A stretch of 64,000 bases of DNA from Bacillus sp. CHD6a (GCF_001293645.1 NZ_LBMD01000011.1:62001-126000), one strand, 5' to 3'. Shown: positions 20,043 to 29,399, counted from the first letter of the stretch. Program-made: numbers and translations. Notes: generated by a model from the sequence alone, not told the origin.

Positions 20043-20939
20043 ATGGCTAAAAAAGAGGAGTATATACGTAAACCTGATTGGCTGAAAATCAAATTGAATA
20101 CGAATGAAAACTATACAGGACTTAAGAAACTGATGAGAGAGCACAACCTTAACACAGTATGTGAAGAGGCAAAGTGTCCGAACATTCATGAATGCTGGGC
20201 AGTTAGACGTACAGCTACATTCATGATCCTTGGTGCCATCTGTACGCGAGCGTGTCGTTTCTGTGCAGTCAAGACAGGATTACCAACAGAGCTTGATACA
20301 CAAGAGCCGGAACGCGTAGCAGAATCAGTAAGATTAATGAACTTAAAGCACGCTGTTATTACAGCCGTTGCCCGTGATGATCTAAAAGATGGCGGAGCAG
20401 CCATTTTTGCAGAAACGATTAGAGCGGTTCGCCGTGAAAACCCTTTTACGACGATTGAAGTTTTACCTTCTGATATGGGCGGAGTTTATGAGAACATTGA
20501 AATGTTAATGGCAGCAAGACCGGATATTCTTAACCATAACATTGAAACAGTTCGTTCTTTAACACCTCGAGTTCGTGCGAGAGCTACATATGACCGTTCT
20601 CTTGAACTATTACGTCGTGCAAAAGAATTACAACCTGATATTCCAACTAAATCAAGCATTATGATTGGACTTGGAGAAACAAAAGAAGAGATTATTGAAA
20701 CAATGGATGATCTTCGTGCCAACAATGTAGACATTATGGCAATTGGTCAATACCTGCAACCTTCAAAAAAACACATTAAGGTGCAGAAGTATTACCATCC
20801 TGATGAGTTTGCGGAGTTGAAGGAAATCGCAATGACAAAAGGTTTCAGTCATTGTGAAGCAGGTCCACTTGTACGTTCTTCCTATCACGCTGATGAGCAA
20901 GTAAACGAAGCGTCAAAAGCAAGACAAGCACAAGCTTAG
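20043..20939 (+). CDS. lipA: LipA, lipoyl synthase
   Basis: 298-aa radical SAM enzyme that inserts two sulfur atoms into octanoyl groups to make lipoyl cofactors. Auxiliary cluster motif [12 protein letters not shown] and radical SAM motif CTRACRFC are both present; QYLQPSKKH is a family signature. The ATG at 20043 is chosen (TTGGAGTTG upstream); an earlier in-frame TTG at 20013 lies in the leader. The monocistronic gene is divergent from lytH. An inverted pair TGACA / TGTCA lies in the promoter region near 19930-19950. LipA depends on Fe-S supply, relevant to the suf, yutI and yutM genes nearby. Confidence 0.97.
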   Translation: MAKKEEYIRKPDWLKIKLNTNENYTGLKKLMREHNLNTVCEEAKCPNIHECWAVRRTATFMILGAICTRACRFCAVKTGLPTELDTQEPERVAESVRLMNLKHAVITAVARDDLKDGGAAIFAETIRAVRRENPFTTIEVLPSDMGGVYENIEMLMAARPDILNHNIETVRSLTPRVRARATYDRSLELLRRAKELQPDIPTKSSIMIGLGETKEEIIETMDDLRANNVDIMAIGQYLQPSKKHIKVQKYYHPDEFAELKEIAMTKGFSHCEAGPLVRSSYHADEQVNEASKARQAQA

Positions 20940-21172
20940 CACTGACAGTTGATTTCCGTTCCAGGCGCTTCGCTTTCCAAGGGCGGTCCGGGAGCCTCCT
21001 CACTTCGTTGGAGGCCACTGAAAAACTGATAACGTAAAGTTTTTTATGAATCCTAGCTGGTGATTGGAGCAAAAGGCGAAGACTCCTGAGGGAGCTAGTG
21101 TAGGTGGAGACCCCGCAGGCGTAGCCGAGGAGTCTGCGCGCCTTCCACTTCAATCAACTTGGGTTTATTATA
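20940..21172. repeat. GC-rich intergenic repeats behind lipA
   Basis: Two facing pieces of the same family: about 20950-21020 (TTCCAGGCGCTTCGCTTTCC, GGAGCCTCCTC) and 21063-21158 (TTGGAGCAAAAGGCGAAGAC, GGAGACCCCGCAGGCGTAGC, ending CCACTTCAATCAAC). The piece starting GAGGCCACTGAAAAACTGA reappears near 22340 and 22460. Confidence 0.7.
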
Positions 21173-21221
21173 CAAAAAAGGTACAGCTCCTACTTTACTT
21201 CTAAGGAACTGTACCTTTTTT
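21173..21221. terminator. Terminator for the YutC-like gene
   Basis: AAAAAAGGTACAG and CTGTACCTTTTTT form the arms; T/A-runs on both sides make it usable from either direction. Confidence 0.85.
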
Positions 21222-21222
21222 G

Positions 21223-21912
21223 TTAATCGTTTTTCATTTGTTTTCGGAATTCACTTTTGTCTGATCCTTCATTCATCTCTCCATCTGCTTCACCGTTTCC
21301 ATTTTCGCCAGTGTTCAACTGTTTACCTTGTGGAGATTTAAGCATCTCATTAATCGTGGATTCCAAAATTTCATCCACCCTAGGACTTGTCACACCAAGG
21401 GAACGAAAGCGTTCAATATCATGAATCATTTCTGGATTATCAGAAATGTAAACATGGTAATAACGTGGAACGATGGATAATCCAGTTTTACTTACTTGAT
21501 CTGCTGTTAGCTCGCGGTCTTCACTGTTTGTTTCATACGCAATAAGTACTTCTTCATCTGTAACAAGTGTTGCAGAATCTTCTATTGCGGGTAACTGAAC
21601 AACCATTTTGTTGATGATATTGGCAATTTCTCCATAATCAACGGCAGCGATATTTTCATTGTAGCGCTGAGAGTTTCTCACTGGTTCAGCTTGGTCGCGA
21701 ACGTAACCGAAACGAGTTTGATCGTGGTTATTGCTGTCTCTTACATCATACATTTCGTAACGGTGTCCTGTATTTGTATTCATTGGCTGCCCATCACGCC
21801 CGTATATGGTGCTTCTGGCTTGGCGTTCCTCTGGCGTTGGGTCAAAAGAACAGGCCGAAGTGATGGCAGTAACTAAACTGCATGCTGCAAGAATTTTTAT
21901 TGTTTTCCTCAA
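21223..21912 (-). CDS. YhcN/YlaJ-family sporulation lipoprotein (YutC-like)
   Basis: 229-aa exported lipoprotein. From the TTG at 21912 (AAGGAGGTG 6 nt upstream) it reads RKTIKILAACSLVTAITSAC, with the lipobox Cys about residue 21. The C-terminal half contains the family segment TGLSIVPRYYHVYISDNPEM and a final Asn/Glu/Lys-rich tail. Members of the YhcN/YlaJ family are made in the forespore or are spore-associated; precise function is unknown. A GTG at 21921 is an alternative start but overlaps the ribosome binding site. Confidence 0.82.
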   Translation of the reverse strand: MRKTIKILAACSLVTAITSACSFDPTPEERQARSTIYGRDGQPMNTNTGHRYEMYDVRDSNNHDQTRFGYVRDQAEPVRNSQRYNENIAAVDYGEIANIINKMVVQLPAIEDSATLVTDEEVLIAYETNSEDRELTADQVSKTGLSIVPRYYHVYISDNPEMIHDIERFRSLGVTSPRVDEILESTINEMLKSPQGKQLNTGENGNGEADGEMNEGSDKSEFRKQMKND

Positions 21913-22021
21913 TGGAAACACCTCCTTATGTATAGGATTGCCCGTTGAAAAAAATTTTGACTTAGAAATTAGTGGAGAATGGTCTATAATGTAAATAAGA
22001 GCAGAAATGGAGGAACGGCAA

Positions 22022-22315
22022 ATGATTTGTATTGGAAACCATTGCTACGAACTGTTGGAAGAAAATCGAAACGGTTTCAACGAAGAAACCTTTCGCGCAA
22101 GATATATTGATGTACTAAACAAATACGACTATATTGTCGGAGACTGGGGTTATAACCAATTGCGGTTGCGCGGATTTTTTGAAGACCAAAATCATAAATC
22201 CACCCATGACACAAAGATCAGCACCCTTCCAGATTACATTTTAGAATATTGTAATTTTGGCTGTGCCTACTTTGTATTGAAGAAAGTAAAGAAACCTGCA
22301 ACGGAAGCAAAATAA
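22022..22315 (+). CDS. yutD: YutD family protein (DUF1027)
   Basis: 97-aa DUF1027 protein. Family motifs: GFNEETFRARYIDVLNKYDYIVGDWGYNQLRLRGF and the C-terminal YCNFGCAYFVLKK. The ATG at 22022 has GGAGG eight bases before it; the ATG at 22007 overlaps that site. Function unknown; conserved in Firmicutes next to yutE/yutF. Confidence 0.85.
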   Translation: MICIGNHCYELLEENRNGFNEETFRARYIDVLNKYDYIVGDWGYNQLRLRGFFEDQNHKSTHDTKISTLPDYILEYCNFGCAYFVLKKVKKPATEAK

Positions 22316-22701
22316 TTTTGTCCAAAAGACCCCATGAAAGTTTTGAAGTCACTGAAAGACTGAAAACGTAAAGTTTTTATTGATTCCTAGCTGTTGATTG
22401 GAGCAAAAGGCGAAGACTTCTGAGGGAGATAGCGTTAGGTGGAGACCCCGCAGGCGTAGCGAGGCCACTGAATAACTTAAAACGTAAAGTTTTTATTGAT
22501 TCCTAGCTGTTGATTGGAACAAAAGGCGAAGACACCTGAGGGAGATAGCGGTAGGTGGAGACCCCACAGGCGAAGCCGAGGAGGCTCCAGCTGCGCCCCT
22601 AGGAAAGCGAAGCCGTTTGCGGAAATCAACAACGGTGTTAATAAAAATTACAAAAATCAAGATTTTTTCAATGGCCTCGGAAGTTTTCTGGGGTCTTTTT
22701 T
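22316..22701. repeat. Tandem pair of GC-rich intergenic repeats
   Basis: Two direct copies, about 22342-22465 and 22463-22640. Each opens with CCACTGAA, then AAAACGTAAAGTTTTTATTGA, then TTGATTGGAGCAAAAGGCGA or its one-base variant, and GGTGGAGACCCCGCAGGCG. The second continues into GAGGAGGCTCCAGC and GAAAGCGAAGCCGTTTGCGGA. At 22672-22703 a CCTCGGAAG...TTTTTTTT run could act as a terminator on the plus strand. Confidence 0.7.
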
Positions 22702-23007
22702 TTAGTCATTTTCATTCCCATATGGTGGCTCTTCATTCCTTTTCTTATCATCATGGGTGGGATGGGCACCAGGGTGTTGTCTGGGAATATCCTGGTGAAG
22801 ATTTTTATTTTCATAATTAAACGCACTATAATAACGCTGTCCTTCACGCCAAGGTGTGCTTTTATTTTCCACTGGTGTATCCTTACCGCGTGGTGCGCCA
22901 TAAGGTCCTTCCGGTGTAATTTCTGGGACTATAAAGTTCCGCTGTGTTTCCACATTAGAGAAATCAGTATAATGCTCTTCTTCTTTATCCTTTTCATCAA
23001 TGAACAT
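22702..23007 (-). CDS. Hydrophilic hypothetical protein, Pro/Glu/Asp-rich
   Basis: 101-aa very polar protein with a GGGGG ribosome binding site before the ATG. It reads MFIDEKDKEEEHYTDFSNVE..., contains PEITPEGPYGAPRG, and ends PPYGNEND. It has no hydrophobic core, so it is probably disordered; the conserved-looking PEGPYG motif suggests a real gene. I do not recognise the function. It sits in the same orientation as the DUF3055 gene upstream, with a 75-nt gap. Confidence 0.65.
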   Translation of the reverse strand: MFIDEKDKEEEHYTDFSNVETQRNFIVPEITPEGPYGAPRGKDTPVENKSTPWREGQRYYSAFNYENKNLHQDIPRQHPGAHPTHDDKKRNEEPPYGNEND

Positions 23008-23081
23008 GAAAAAAACCCCCTTTGTCTTAGAGTAAGGTTAGTTTTACCAAGACAATAGGGGATTATGATAGATAAAAGTGT

Positions 23082-23348
23082 TTAGATTACCTCATATAAA
23101 AAAGAACGTAATTCTGCTGCATCTTCTTCTGATAGCTGGTATGCATGCTCAAGATAGCCAGGCTCATCCAGGTCATCACTGCCAATGATGGCAAAACGGT
23201 TGCCTTGGATATCGAGGACAAGACTTTTTCCATAATAACGATCGGATTTGACTATTGCCAAGTCAAAGCGATTATTTTCCCCCATAAAGCTCACAAATCT
23301 TGTTTTGGTATCGACTGTATCGTCATATAAAAAGAATTTTTCTCCCAT
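23082..23348 (-). CDS. DUF3055 protein
   Basis: 88-aa protein matching DUF3055 features: KFFLYDDTVDTKTRFVSFMG at the N-terminus and GNRFAIIGSDDLDEPGYLEHAY in the middle. Start at 23348 behind AAGGAGG; the longer frame to 23369 reads through that site. Unknown function; small cytosolic protein. Confidence 0.82.
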   Translation of the reverse strand: MGEKFFLYDDTVDTKTRFVSFMGENNRFDLAIVKSDRYYGKSLVLDIQGNRFAIIGSDDLDEPGYLEHAYQLSEEDAAELRSFLYEVI

Positions 23349-23526
23349 ATTGAAACCTCCTTCTTGCATCTTTTTCTAGTATAACAAATACAACGTCTTT
23401 CTTGTTATCGGATATTTTCAATTATATCTACGGTCTGCAAGAAATGGGACAATTTTCTTATTCTATGTGATAAAATATAAGAAAAATAACTTGCTGATTT
23501 TTTTCTAGAGAGAAGGGAGCCACTTC

Positions 23527-24834
23527 ATGGGGCGAAGCTGGAATCGCATAAAAAGATATTATAAAAAGAATGGCTCACATCTAGTAAAAATAATGCTTCC
23601 GTCCAAATATCTACGTTATTATCCGCCAATCATAACTTTGAGAAATCCAATTGAACAACGAGTGAAGCATACTTTAAAAAAAGGGTTTCAGGTAGCGGTG
23701 ATTTCCTTTTATTTTCCTGACTTGGAGAACATCATTTCAAAAATAGGCAGGCGTAAATATTTATCGTGTCGAGAAGTTATCAAGGCGCAACTTAGAAAAG
23801 TCATTGGGCTAACATTTGCAGATGAAGAAATTGTGTGTTTACATGAACACTATAGTAGTGGGATTTCTTTGTTATTGAAAGTAGATGGAAGGTTTCACAG
23901 TACAACAGAACTTGAAGATAGGCTATCTAAAGTAAAGAATGTCATAGAAGGCCGAAAGTATAAACAGTTGGATAACCAGCATTTGTGTGTGCAATCTGGT
24001 TATATTTTCTTGGAGTCAGGGGAGTATTCGTTGTCTGAATGTGTGCTTAAAGCTCATGTACAGGCAATGGCCATGGCAGAGAAACAGGATAAATTGCAGT
24101 ACCAGCAATTAAAATTTCAAATTAACCAGATTATTGCATTTAAAGATATCACGCTTTTGGCCCAACCAATCATGGATGTGTCTAAAGGCGGCATCAAGGC
24201 ATGGGAATTGCTGACTCGCGGCCCTAAAGGTTCATTGATGGAAAATCCATTACAGTTATTTTCCATTGCCAAACAGACTAACCGGTTATTTATGCTCGAA
24301 TTACTTATTTTAGAAAAGGCATTTCAACTAATTTATCAGTGCAAAATGAAAGAAGCAATTTTTATCAACTTTACTCCTACTACATTAAATGAGATAGAGT
24401 TAATAGAGAAAATGCTGGCACTTTTAAAAAAGTATCCAGAGATTATACCGCAGAATATTGCGATTGAAGTGACGGAACAAGATTCTATTGATGGCTTGAA
24501 AAATTTTGAGCGTAACATTGACGCGCTTAGAAATTTGGGCTTTCAGATTGCTGTTGATGATACTGGAGCCGGTTATGCGAGCTTTCATACCATCAATAAA
24601 ATCATGCCAGATATCATAAAAATTGATCGTTCTGTTATTCAAGATATTGATAAAAACATGGTAAAAGAGAAAATGCTGCAGGGACTTTTGTTGATAGCAA
24701 ATGAGACAGGATCACTAGTGGTAGCAGAAGGAATCGAGCGTCCTGAAGAGGTCCAGATTCTCTCCAAGCATAAAGTGGACATGGCGCAAGGTTATTTTTA
24801 CGCAAGACCCAAACTGCTGCAACCCTTAACATAA
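23527..24834 (+). CDS. EAL-domain protein with divergent N-terminal region
   Basis: 435-aa protein. Residues 1-190 look like a degenerate GGDEF-type domain without a GG(D/E)EF motif. From about residue 195 a full EAL domain follows: WELLTRG in place of EALxRW, INFTPTTL, EVTEQD, DDTGAGYASF, KIDRSVI, VAEGIERPEE and QGYFYARP. Most metal- and substrate-binding residues of cyclic di-GMP phosphodiesterases remain, so activity is plausible; the N-domain may act as a sensor. AGAAGGGAG precedes the ATG. It probably stands alone upstream of yutE. Confidence 0.88.
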   Translation: MGRSWNRIKRYYKKNGSHLVKIMLPSKYLRYYPPIITLRNPIEQRVKHTLKKGFQVAVISFYFPDLENIISKIGRRKYLSCREVIKAQLRKVIGLTFADEEIVCLHEHYSSGISLLLKVDGRFHSTTELEDRLSKVKNVIEGRKYKQLDNQHLCVQSGYIFLESGEYSLSECVLKAHVQAMAMAEKQDKLQYQQLKFQINQIIAFKDITLLAQPIMDVSKGGIKAWELLTRGPKGSLMENPLQLFSIAKQTNRLFMLELLILEKAFQLIYQCKMKEAIFINFTPTTLNEIELIEKMLALLKKYPEIIPQNIAIEVTEQDSIDGLKNFERNIDALRNLGFQIAVDDTGAGYASFHTINKIMPDIIKIDRSVIQDIDKNMVKEKMLQGLLLIANETGSLVVAEGIERPEEVQILSKHKVDMAQGYFYARPKLLQPLT

Positions 24835-24869
24835 CTACAGCCAAGATGACATACAAAGGAGTAATTAGA

Positions 24870-25307
24870 ATGTACTTTGTGGATCGAGAAAAAATGGAGC
24901 ATACGTTACTTTATATTGAAGAAAATATCGCCTTATATCAACAGCACGACTTTTGGAATTCTTCTATTGAAAAGAAAGCGCTTGAGCGTATTGCCGTAGC
25001 AATCATTGAAGGCATACTGGATGTGGGTAATGCGATGATTGACGGTTTTATCATGCGGGACCCTGGCAGCTATGAAGACATCATTGACATCCTGGAAGAT
25101 GAAAAAGTAGTGACAAGTGACATGGCCCAGCAGTTAAAGAGACTTGTTCGACTCCGAAAAACACTAGTACAAGAATATCTTTTGATTTCTCACGAAGAGG
25201 TGAAGACGTGTTTAACGGATGTACAGGAGACAATAGTTGGTTTCTGTAGAGCAGTCCGCATCTATTTGGAAAATGAATTAGGACCTGTTTCGGCTTTTAA
25301 GAAGTAA
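24870..25307 (+). CDS. yutE: YutE, HepT-like (DUF86) protein
   Basis: 145-aa helical HEPN-type protein of the HepT/YutE family. Start ATG 24870 behind AAAGGAG; upstream ATG at 24846 lacks one. HepT toxins carry R-x4-6-H-x-Y. Here the segment reads RLRKTLVQEYLL, with Gln where the catalytic His is expected. There is no MntA/MNT antitoxin gene next to it. It is therefore probably a domesticated housekeeping member rather than a toxin, consistent with its conserved place before yutF. Confidence 0.85.
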   Translation: MYFVDREKMEHTLLYIEENIALYQQHDFWNSSIEKKALERIAVAIIEGILDVGNAMIDGFIMRDPGSYEDIIDILEDEKVVTSDMAQQLKRLVRLRKTLVQEYLLISHEEVKTCLTDVQETIVGFCRAVRIYLENELGPVSAFKK

Positions 25308-25316
25308 TGCTGATTT

Positions 25317-25355
25317 GAGAACGCTTTCTTTTATAGGAGCGTTCTTTCTTGCTTT
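25317..25355 (+). terminator. Terminator after yutE
   Basis: GAACGCT / AGCGTTC stem, then TTTCTTGCTTTT. Confidence 0.75.
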
Positions 25356-25439
25356 TAACGGGCTAGTAAATTGTGCTAACATGAACAGGTTGAAAGAAAC
25401 CTAAACTAATGAAATGACTAAAGTGGAGTGTGAAGATAG

Positions 25440-26210
25440 ATGAAAAAGTACCAAGGATATTTAATTGACCTTGATGGCACGATGTATCGTGGAAAAGAAA
25501 AGATTGAAGAGGCTGGCCATTTTGTGAAAGCCTTATTTGAAAAGAAGATTCCCTATCTTTTTGTAACGAATAATTCCTCTAGAACACCACAACAGGTTGC
25601 CCAGAAATTAAGAGACTTTGGCATACCGACGTTAGATGAACAAGTTTTTACCACAAGCAATGCCACCGCCAATTATATTTATGATTATAAGCCTGAGGCG
25701 AAAATATATGTAATCGGCGAGGAAGGGATTAGAACGGCGTTGCTCGAGAAGGGGTTCGAATTGGTTGATGAAGGTGCAGATGTGGTAGTAAGCGGAATCG
25801 ACCGATCCATCAGTTATGAAAAATTGGCACTTGGTGCAATTAATATTCGTAATGGTGCGCGATTTATTTCCACTAACGGCGATATTGCCATACCGACGGA
25901 AAGAGGGCTACTTCCTGGAAACGGATCATTGACTTCGGTATTGACGGTTTCAACGGAAACACAACCAACCTTTATCGGAAAACCAGAAAAAGTAATCATG
26001 GAGCAGGCCTTGAAAGTATTGGGGGTACCTCGTGAAGATACGTTGATGGTAGGAGATAATTATCATACAGATATTAAGGCTGGAATGAATGCAGGGATGG
26101 ATACGTTGCTTGTGCACACAGGTGTAACGACAAAGGCACATTTAGAAACGTATGAGGAGCTACCGACTTATACGGTGGATTCATTGGAAGAATGGATTGA
26201 AAGAATATAA
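25440..26210 (+). CDS. yutF: YutF, NagD-like HAD phosphatase
   Basis: 256-aa HAD-superfamily IIA phosphatase of the NagD/PGP type. Motif I DLDGTMYRG, motif II VTNNSS, C2-cap region, and motifs III/IV GKPEK and MVGDNYHTDIKAG. Probable sugar or nucleotide phosphatase; the substrate is unknown. Single gene ending in a bidirectional terminator. Confidence 0.93.
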   Translation: MKKYQGYLIDLDGTMYRGKEKIEEAGHFVKALFEKKIPYLFVTNNSSRTPQQVAQKLRDFGIPTLDEQVFTTSNATANYIYDYKPEAKIYVIGEEGIRTALLEKGFELVDEGADVVVSGIDRSISYEKLALGAINIRNGARFISTNGDIAIPTERGLLPGNGSLTSVLTVSTETQPTFIGKPEKVIMEQALKVLGVPREDTLMVGDNYHTDIKAGMNAGMDTLLVHTGVTTKAHLETYEELPTYTVDSLEEWIERI

Positions 26211-26235
26211 GAAATCTCTTTATCATGCGAGGACG

Positions 26236-26272
26236 TAAAAAACCAGGCAGCGAGCGCTTCCTGGTTTTTTAT
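26236..26272. terminator. Bidirectional terminator between yutF and yutG
   Basis: AAAAAACCAGGCAGC and GCTTCCTGGTTTTTT form the arms between two convergent genes. Confidence 0.88.
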
Positions 26273-26283
26273 TGTCTATTTGT

Positions 26284-26784
26284 TCATTCTGTATTCGCTG
26301 CTCGATGAGCCAAACGGCTTGATGCTGCAGCAGCGATAGCGCCGACGATATCATCGAGGAAGGTGTGAACTTTTCCAGAGCTTTTGTCATTTAGATGTTC
26401 TAGTATGCCTGGTTTCAATTTATCAATATAACCGTAGTTCGTAAAGCCGATGGAGCCGTATACGTTTACAATGGATAATGCCAAAACCTCATCGACTCCA
26501 TACAAACCTTCATCATCACGCAATATTCTTAAGAGAGGCTCTTGAATCTTTCCTTGCTCAGCCAATATGTCTAATTCAATTGCAGTAAGAACGGTATTCT
26601 GAACTTCTCGCTTAGAAAGAACTCGGTCCACATTCTCCAGGCACTCGGAACGCTCTAGGGAAGGATGATACTTCGACTGCAAGAAATACACCAACTCTGC
26701 AATATCATCCATTGTCACCCCGCGCTCCTCTAATAAGGTCCGAGCCTTTTTCTCCACATCATCCATACTCTCAAAATTCTTCAT
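26284..26784 (-). CDS. yutG: YutG, phosphatidylglycerophosphatase A-like protein
   Basis: 166-aa PgpA-family protein. It has the Firmicutes layout: an N-terminal segment of about 60 residues, then a core with ILRDDEGLYGVDEVLALSIVNVYGSIGFTNYGYIDKLKPG and FLDDIVGAIAAAAS. Conserved Asp/Glu pairs fit a Mg-dependent phosphatase, and this family dephosphorylates PGP in phosphatidylglycerol synthesis. The ATG at 26784 follows GGGTGAG; the GTG at 26793 is an alternative. Confidence 0.87.
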   Translation of the reverse strand: MKNFESMDDVEKKARTLLEERGVTMDDIAELVYFLQSKYHPSLERSECLENVDRVLSKREVQNTVLTAIELDILAEQGKIQEPLLRILRDDEGLYGVDEVLALSIVNVYGSIGFTNYGYIDKLKPGILEHLNDKSSGKVHTFLDDIVGAIAAAASSRLAHRAANTE

Positions 26785-27106
26785 ACAACTCACCCATCTT
26801 TTATAATATAGTCGAGGGGGATTTAGGTCCCTCTTTAGTACTTTAGAGCGGTGAGGGTCAGACCCCTCTTTAATTCTTTATCTCTTTAACGCTTTAGAAT
26901 AGTGGGGGTCAGACCCCTTTTATCCTTTTTTGTTTCTTTATCTTCCCTTTATGCCCTAATTTGGTGGAATTAATAGCTTTTGGTGTGATTTATCTGTGTG
27001 GTTGGTGGTGTTTTGGTCATTAAGTTTAGGAAGATGGTTATAATTTGTAACAAGTTTCCTTTGTTTTCTTCATATAGTTGGTACTAGGGAGAAGGAGGGA
27101 ACAGAG
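26785..27106. repeat. Intergenic region with two GGGTCAGACCC palindromes
   Basis: GGGTCAGACCC occurs at 26855-26865 and 26906-26916, each followed by a T-rich stretch. The first copy with its flank (TTTAGAGCGGTGAGGGTCAG) reappears almost unchanged upstream of hom at 29404-29440. From 26935 to 27090 nothing else is recognisable apart from the ribosome binding site of yutH. Confidence 0.7.
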
Positions 27107-28114
27107 TTGAAGCAGATTATTTATGATCAATATGAGTTAAGGGTGGAAAGAAAGCAAAGGGTACGACAGTTTGATGCTTTTTGGTCTAATCGTGTACTTT
27201 ATATCATGGTACCTGTTGCTCACTTGGAAGCAGAAGAAATTGATGAGCTTCAAAAGATAAGTGACTATATGATACGCACGCATAAAGATATATATGTTAG
27301 TTCTTTTGTGAAAAATAAGAATGATAGCTATACAACGGAGATAGATGGCCGTCAGATTGCCCTTTTTCGGATGCCGTATGATTACAGTTCAAGGAAATTA
27401 GTCGTTGGAAAAGAACTGGCTGCCTTTCACACGCATGCTAGAAGTTATCCTGCAAAAGTGACAGCTATCAATCGAATTGGTCAATGGAAAAGCTTATGGG
27501 TGAAAAGGGTTGACCAGATGGAGAGCTTTTTCAGAGAAAAGGTAAGAAGCAATCCAGTTGATGTTTTTGATACCCAATTTGTGGAGTCCTTTCCTTACTA
27601 TTTAGGATTGACCGAAAATGCCATTCAATATTTAGTGGACACAGAGCTCGATGATAGTCCGATGATCAATGATGCAGGTACGCTCTGCCACCATCGCTTC
27701 ACAGATCTCACTTGGCAGCAGGCGCAATGGATGAAGCTTCCGACAGATTGGATTTTTGATCACGCAAGCAGAGACATTTCAGAATGGATAAGGGTCGAAT
27801 GTCGCAAAGGAAAGGACATGAACCATGAGAAAATCCAAACTTTTTTACAAGACTATGAACGGGTATCACCGCTTTCAAGCTTTTCATGGCGATTACTGTA
27901 TGCAAGATTGACATTCCCCATTCACTACTTTGAATGTGTAGAGGACTATTATACGAGCGGACCTGTTTCGGATAAAAAATGGCATGAGGACCGGATGAAA
28001 GCAATTCTGTATTCTTCCACTCACTATGAACAGCTTCTAGGAAACTTCTATGATCTTGCAGGCGTGCCTGCTAAAAACTATGGGATTCCAGTATTAGATT
28101 GGGTGAAAAAATAA
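27107..28114 (+). CDS. yutH: YutH, CotS-family spore coat protein
   Basis: 335-aa protein resembling the CotS/YutH group: a kinase-like fold (choline-kinase type) that has become a spore-coat component. The start is TTG behind GAAGGAGGG. Recognisable segments: MIRTHKDIYVSSFVKNKN, LTWQQAQWMKLPTDWIFDHA and PLSSFSWRLLYARLTFPIHYFE. The kinase catalytic residues are not clearly kept, so a structural role is more likely. Next to hom, as in B. subtilis. Confidence 0.85.
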   Translation: MKQIIYDQYELRVERKQRVRQFDAFWSNRVLYIMVPVAHLEAEEIDELQKISDYMIRTHKDIYVSSFVKNKNDSYTTEIDGRQIALFRMPYDYSSRKLVVGKELAAFHTHARSYPAKVTAINRIGQWKSLWVKRVDQMESFFREKVRSNPVDVFDTQFVESFPYYLGLTENAIQYLVDTELDDSPMINDAGTLCHHRFTDLTWQQAQWMKLPTDWIFDHASRDISEWIRVECRKGKDMNHEKIQTFLQDYERVSPLSSFSWRLLYARLTFPIHYFECVEDYYTSGPVSDKKWHEDRMKAILYSSTHYEQLLGNFYDLAGVPAKNYGIPVLDWVKK

Positions 28115-28217
28115 AACGCTTGCCCTATATTAGTATGTTTTGGAAAAGCTATGAGTGATAAAATAACAGATAGCTTGAGTAACTATTCCAGACAACAAGA
28201 TGTAGGGAGAGAAACAG

Positions 28218-29180
28218 ATGATAAGGCCATATGTGTTTATAACAAGAAAACTCAAAGAAGAAGTATTCACACCTCTTAAGGAGATTGCAGATGTAAAGAT
28301 GTGGGACAGTGAGAGCGAGCCTGTTCCAAGGGAGATATTGATAAAAGAAGCTCAAAAAGCAACGGCTCTATTGACGATGCTTTCAGATAAAGTAGATGAA
28401 GAACTGTTAGTGCAAGCCCCAAATCTTAAGGTTGTGGCTAACCTTGCAGTTGGATATGATAATATCGACATACAGGCAGCAGCACATAGAGGAGTAACTG
28501 TTTGTAATACACCGGATGTTCTGACAGAAACGACTGCAGACCTTACTTTTGCGTTGATGCTAGCAACAGCAAGAAGAATTACGGAAGCTCAAGGCTTTGT
28601 AAAAGAGGGGCACTGGCAAAGCTGGAGTCCCTTTCTGCTTGCAGGTTCCGATGTGCATCATAAAACGATCGGGATTGTCGGCATGGGGAAGATAGGACAA
28701 GCTGTTGCTAGGAGAGCTGGTGGCTTTGGAATGGAGGTTCTCTACCATAATAGAAATCGTCATATGGAAGCTGAACGGGAGCTAGGGGTGTCATACCGCA
28801 GCTTTGAACAGTTGTTAGAGGAATCAGATTATGTTGTCTGCTTAACACCGTTAACAGATGATACGAGGCATCTGTTTAATCAAGAAGCATTCAAGCGTAT
28901 GAAGAATTCGGCCTTCTTTATTAATGTAGGCAGGGGACAAGTGGTGGATGAGAAAGCGCTTATTGCTGCGTTAAACGACCATGATATTGCCGGTGCTGGA
29001 TTGGACGTGTTCTATGAGGAACCTATAGGAGCGGACCATCCGTTGCTTCGTTTTCCACAAGTTGTGGCAATTCCTCATATCGGAAGCGCAAGTGTCGAAA
29101 CCAGGACAACAATGATAAAGCTATGCAGGGATAATATTGTCGCGGTATTACAAGGAAATCAAGTGAAGACAAAGGTCTGA
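28218..29180 (+). CDS. D-2-hydroxyacid dehydrogenase (glyoxylate/hydroxypyruvate reductase type)
   Basis: 320-aa NAD(P)-dependent D-isomer hydroxyacid dehydrogenase. Features: NLAVGYDNID and NTPDVLTETTADLTFALML, the nucleotide-binding GIVGMGKIGQAVA, catalytic Arg in FINVGRGQVVDE, Glu in LDVFYEEP, and His in IPHIGSA. Start at 28218 follows GGGAGAG. Substrate (glycerate, glyoxylate or gluconate-derived acid) is not decidable. It ends in a terminator. Confidence 0.9.
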   Translation: MIRPYVFITRKLKEEVFTPLKEIADVKMWDSESEPVPREILIKEAQKATALLTMLSDKVDEELLVQAPNLKVVANLAVGYDNIDIQAAAHRGVTVCNTPDVLTETTADLTFALMLATARRITEAQGFVKEGHWQSWSPFLLAGSDVHHKTIGIVGMGKIGQAVARRAGGFGMEVLYHNRNRHMEAERELGVSYRSFEQLLEESDYVVCLTPLTDDTRHLFNQEAFKRMKNSAFFINVGRGQVVDEKALIAALNDHDIAGAGLDVFYEEPIGADHPLLRFPQVVAIPHIGSASVETRTTMIKLCRDNIVAVLQGNQVKTKV

Positions 29181-29181
29181 T

Positions 29182-29246
29182 GAGGACCGGATTCATTTCT
29201 ACGCAACGATGTGTGGAGAAGAGATCCGGTCCCTTATTTTTTTCTT
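29182..29246 (+). terminator. Terminator after the hydroxyacid dehydrogenase
   Basis: GGACCGGAT / ATCCGGTCC arms with a long loop, then CTTATTTTTTTC. Confidence 0.8.
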
Positions 29247-29300
29247 ATTACTCCCCCAATAAGTTAAGCGCTTACAAGTTAAAATCGCAAAAATATCCCC

Positions 29301-29329
29301 TTGTCAAGTACACAAAACCCCTCTATAAT
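29301..29329 (+). promoter_or_regulatory. Sigma-A promoter of the threonine operon
   Basis: TTGTCA at 29301-29306 and TATAAT at 29324-29329 with a 17-nt spacer. Just downstream, TATACA and TGTACA flank AAAACAAA (29336-29355), an imperfect dyad that could be an operator for a threonine-responsive repressor; that part is speculative. Confidence 0.85.
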
Positions 29330-29399
29330 GTCCATTATACAAAAACAAATGTACACTCAGAAAAGACATAAAGAAAATACAAAATAGAAGAAGGGGGTT

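Noticed and set aside
22514-22820. Two plus-strand ORFs of 63-67 codons
   Set aside because: They read through the repeat pair and opposite the 22702 minus-strand gene.
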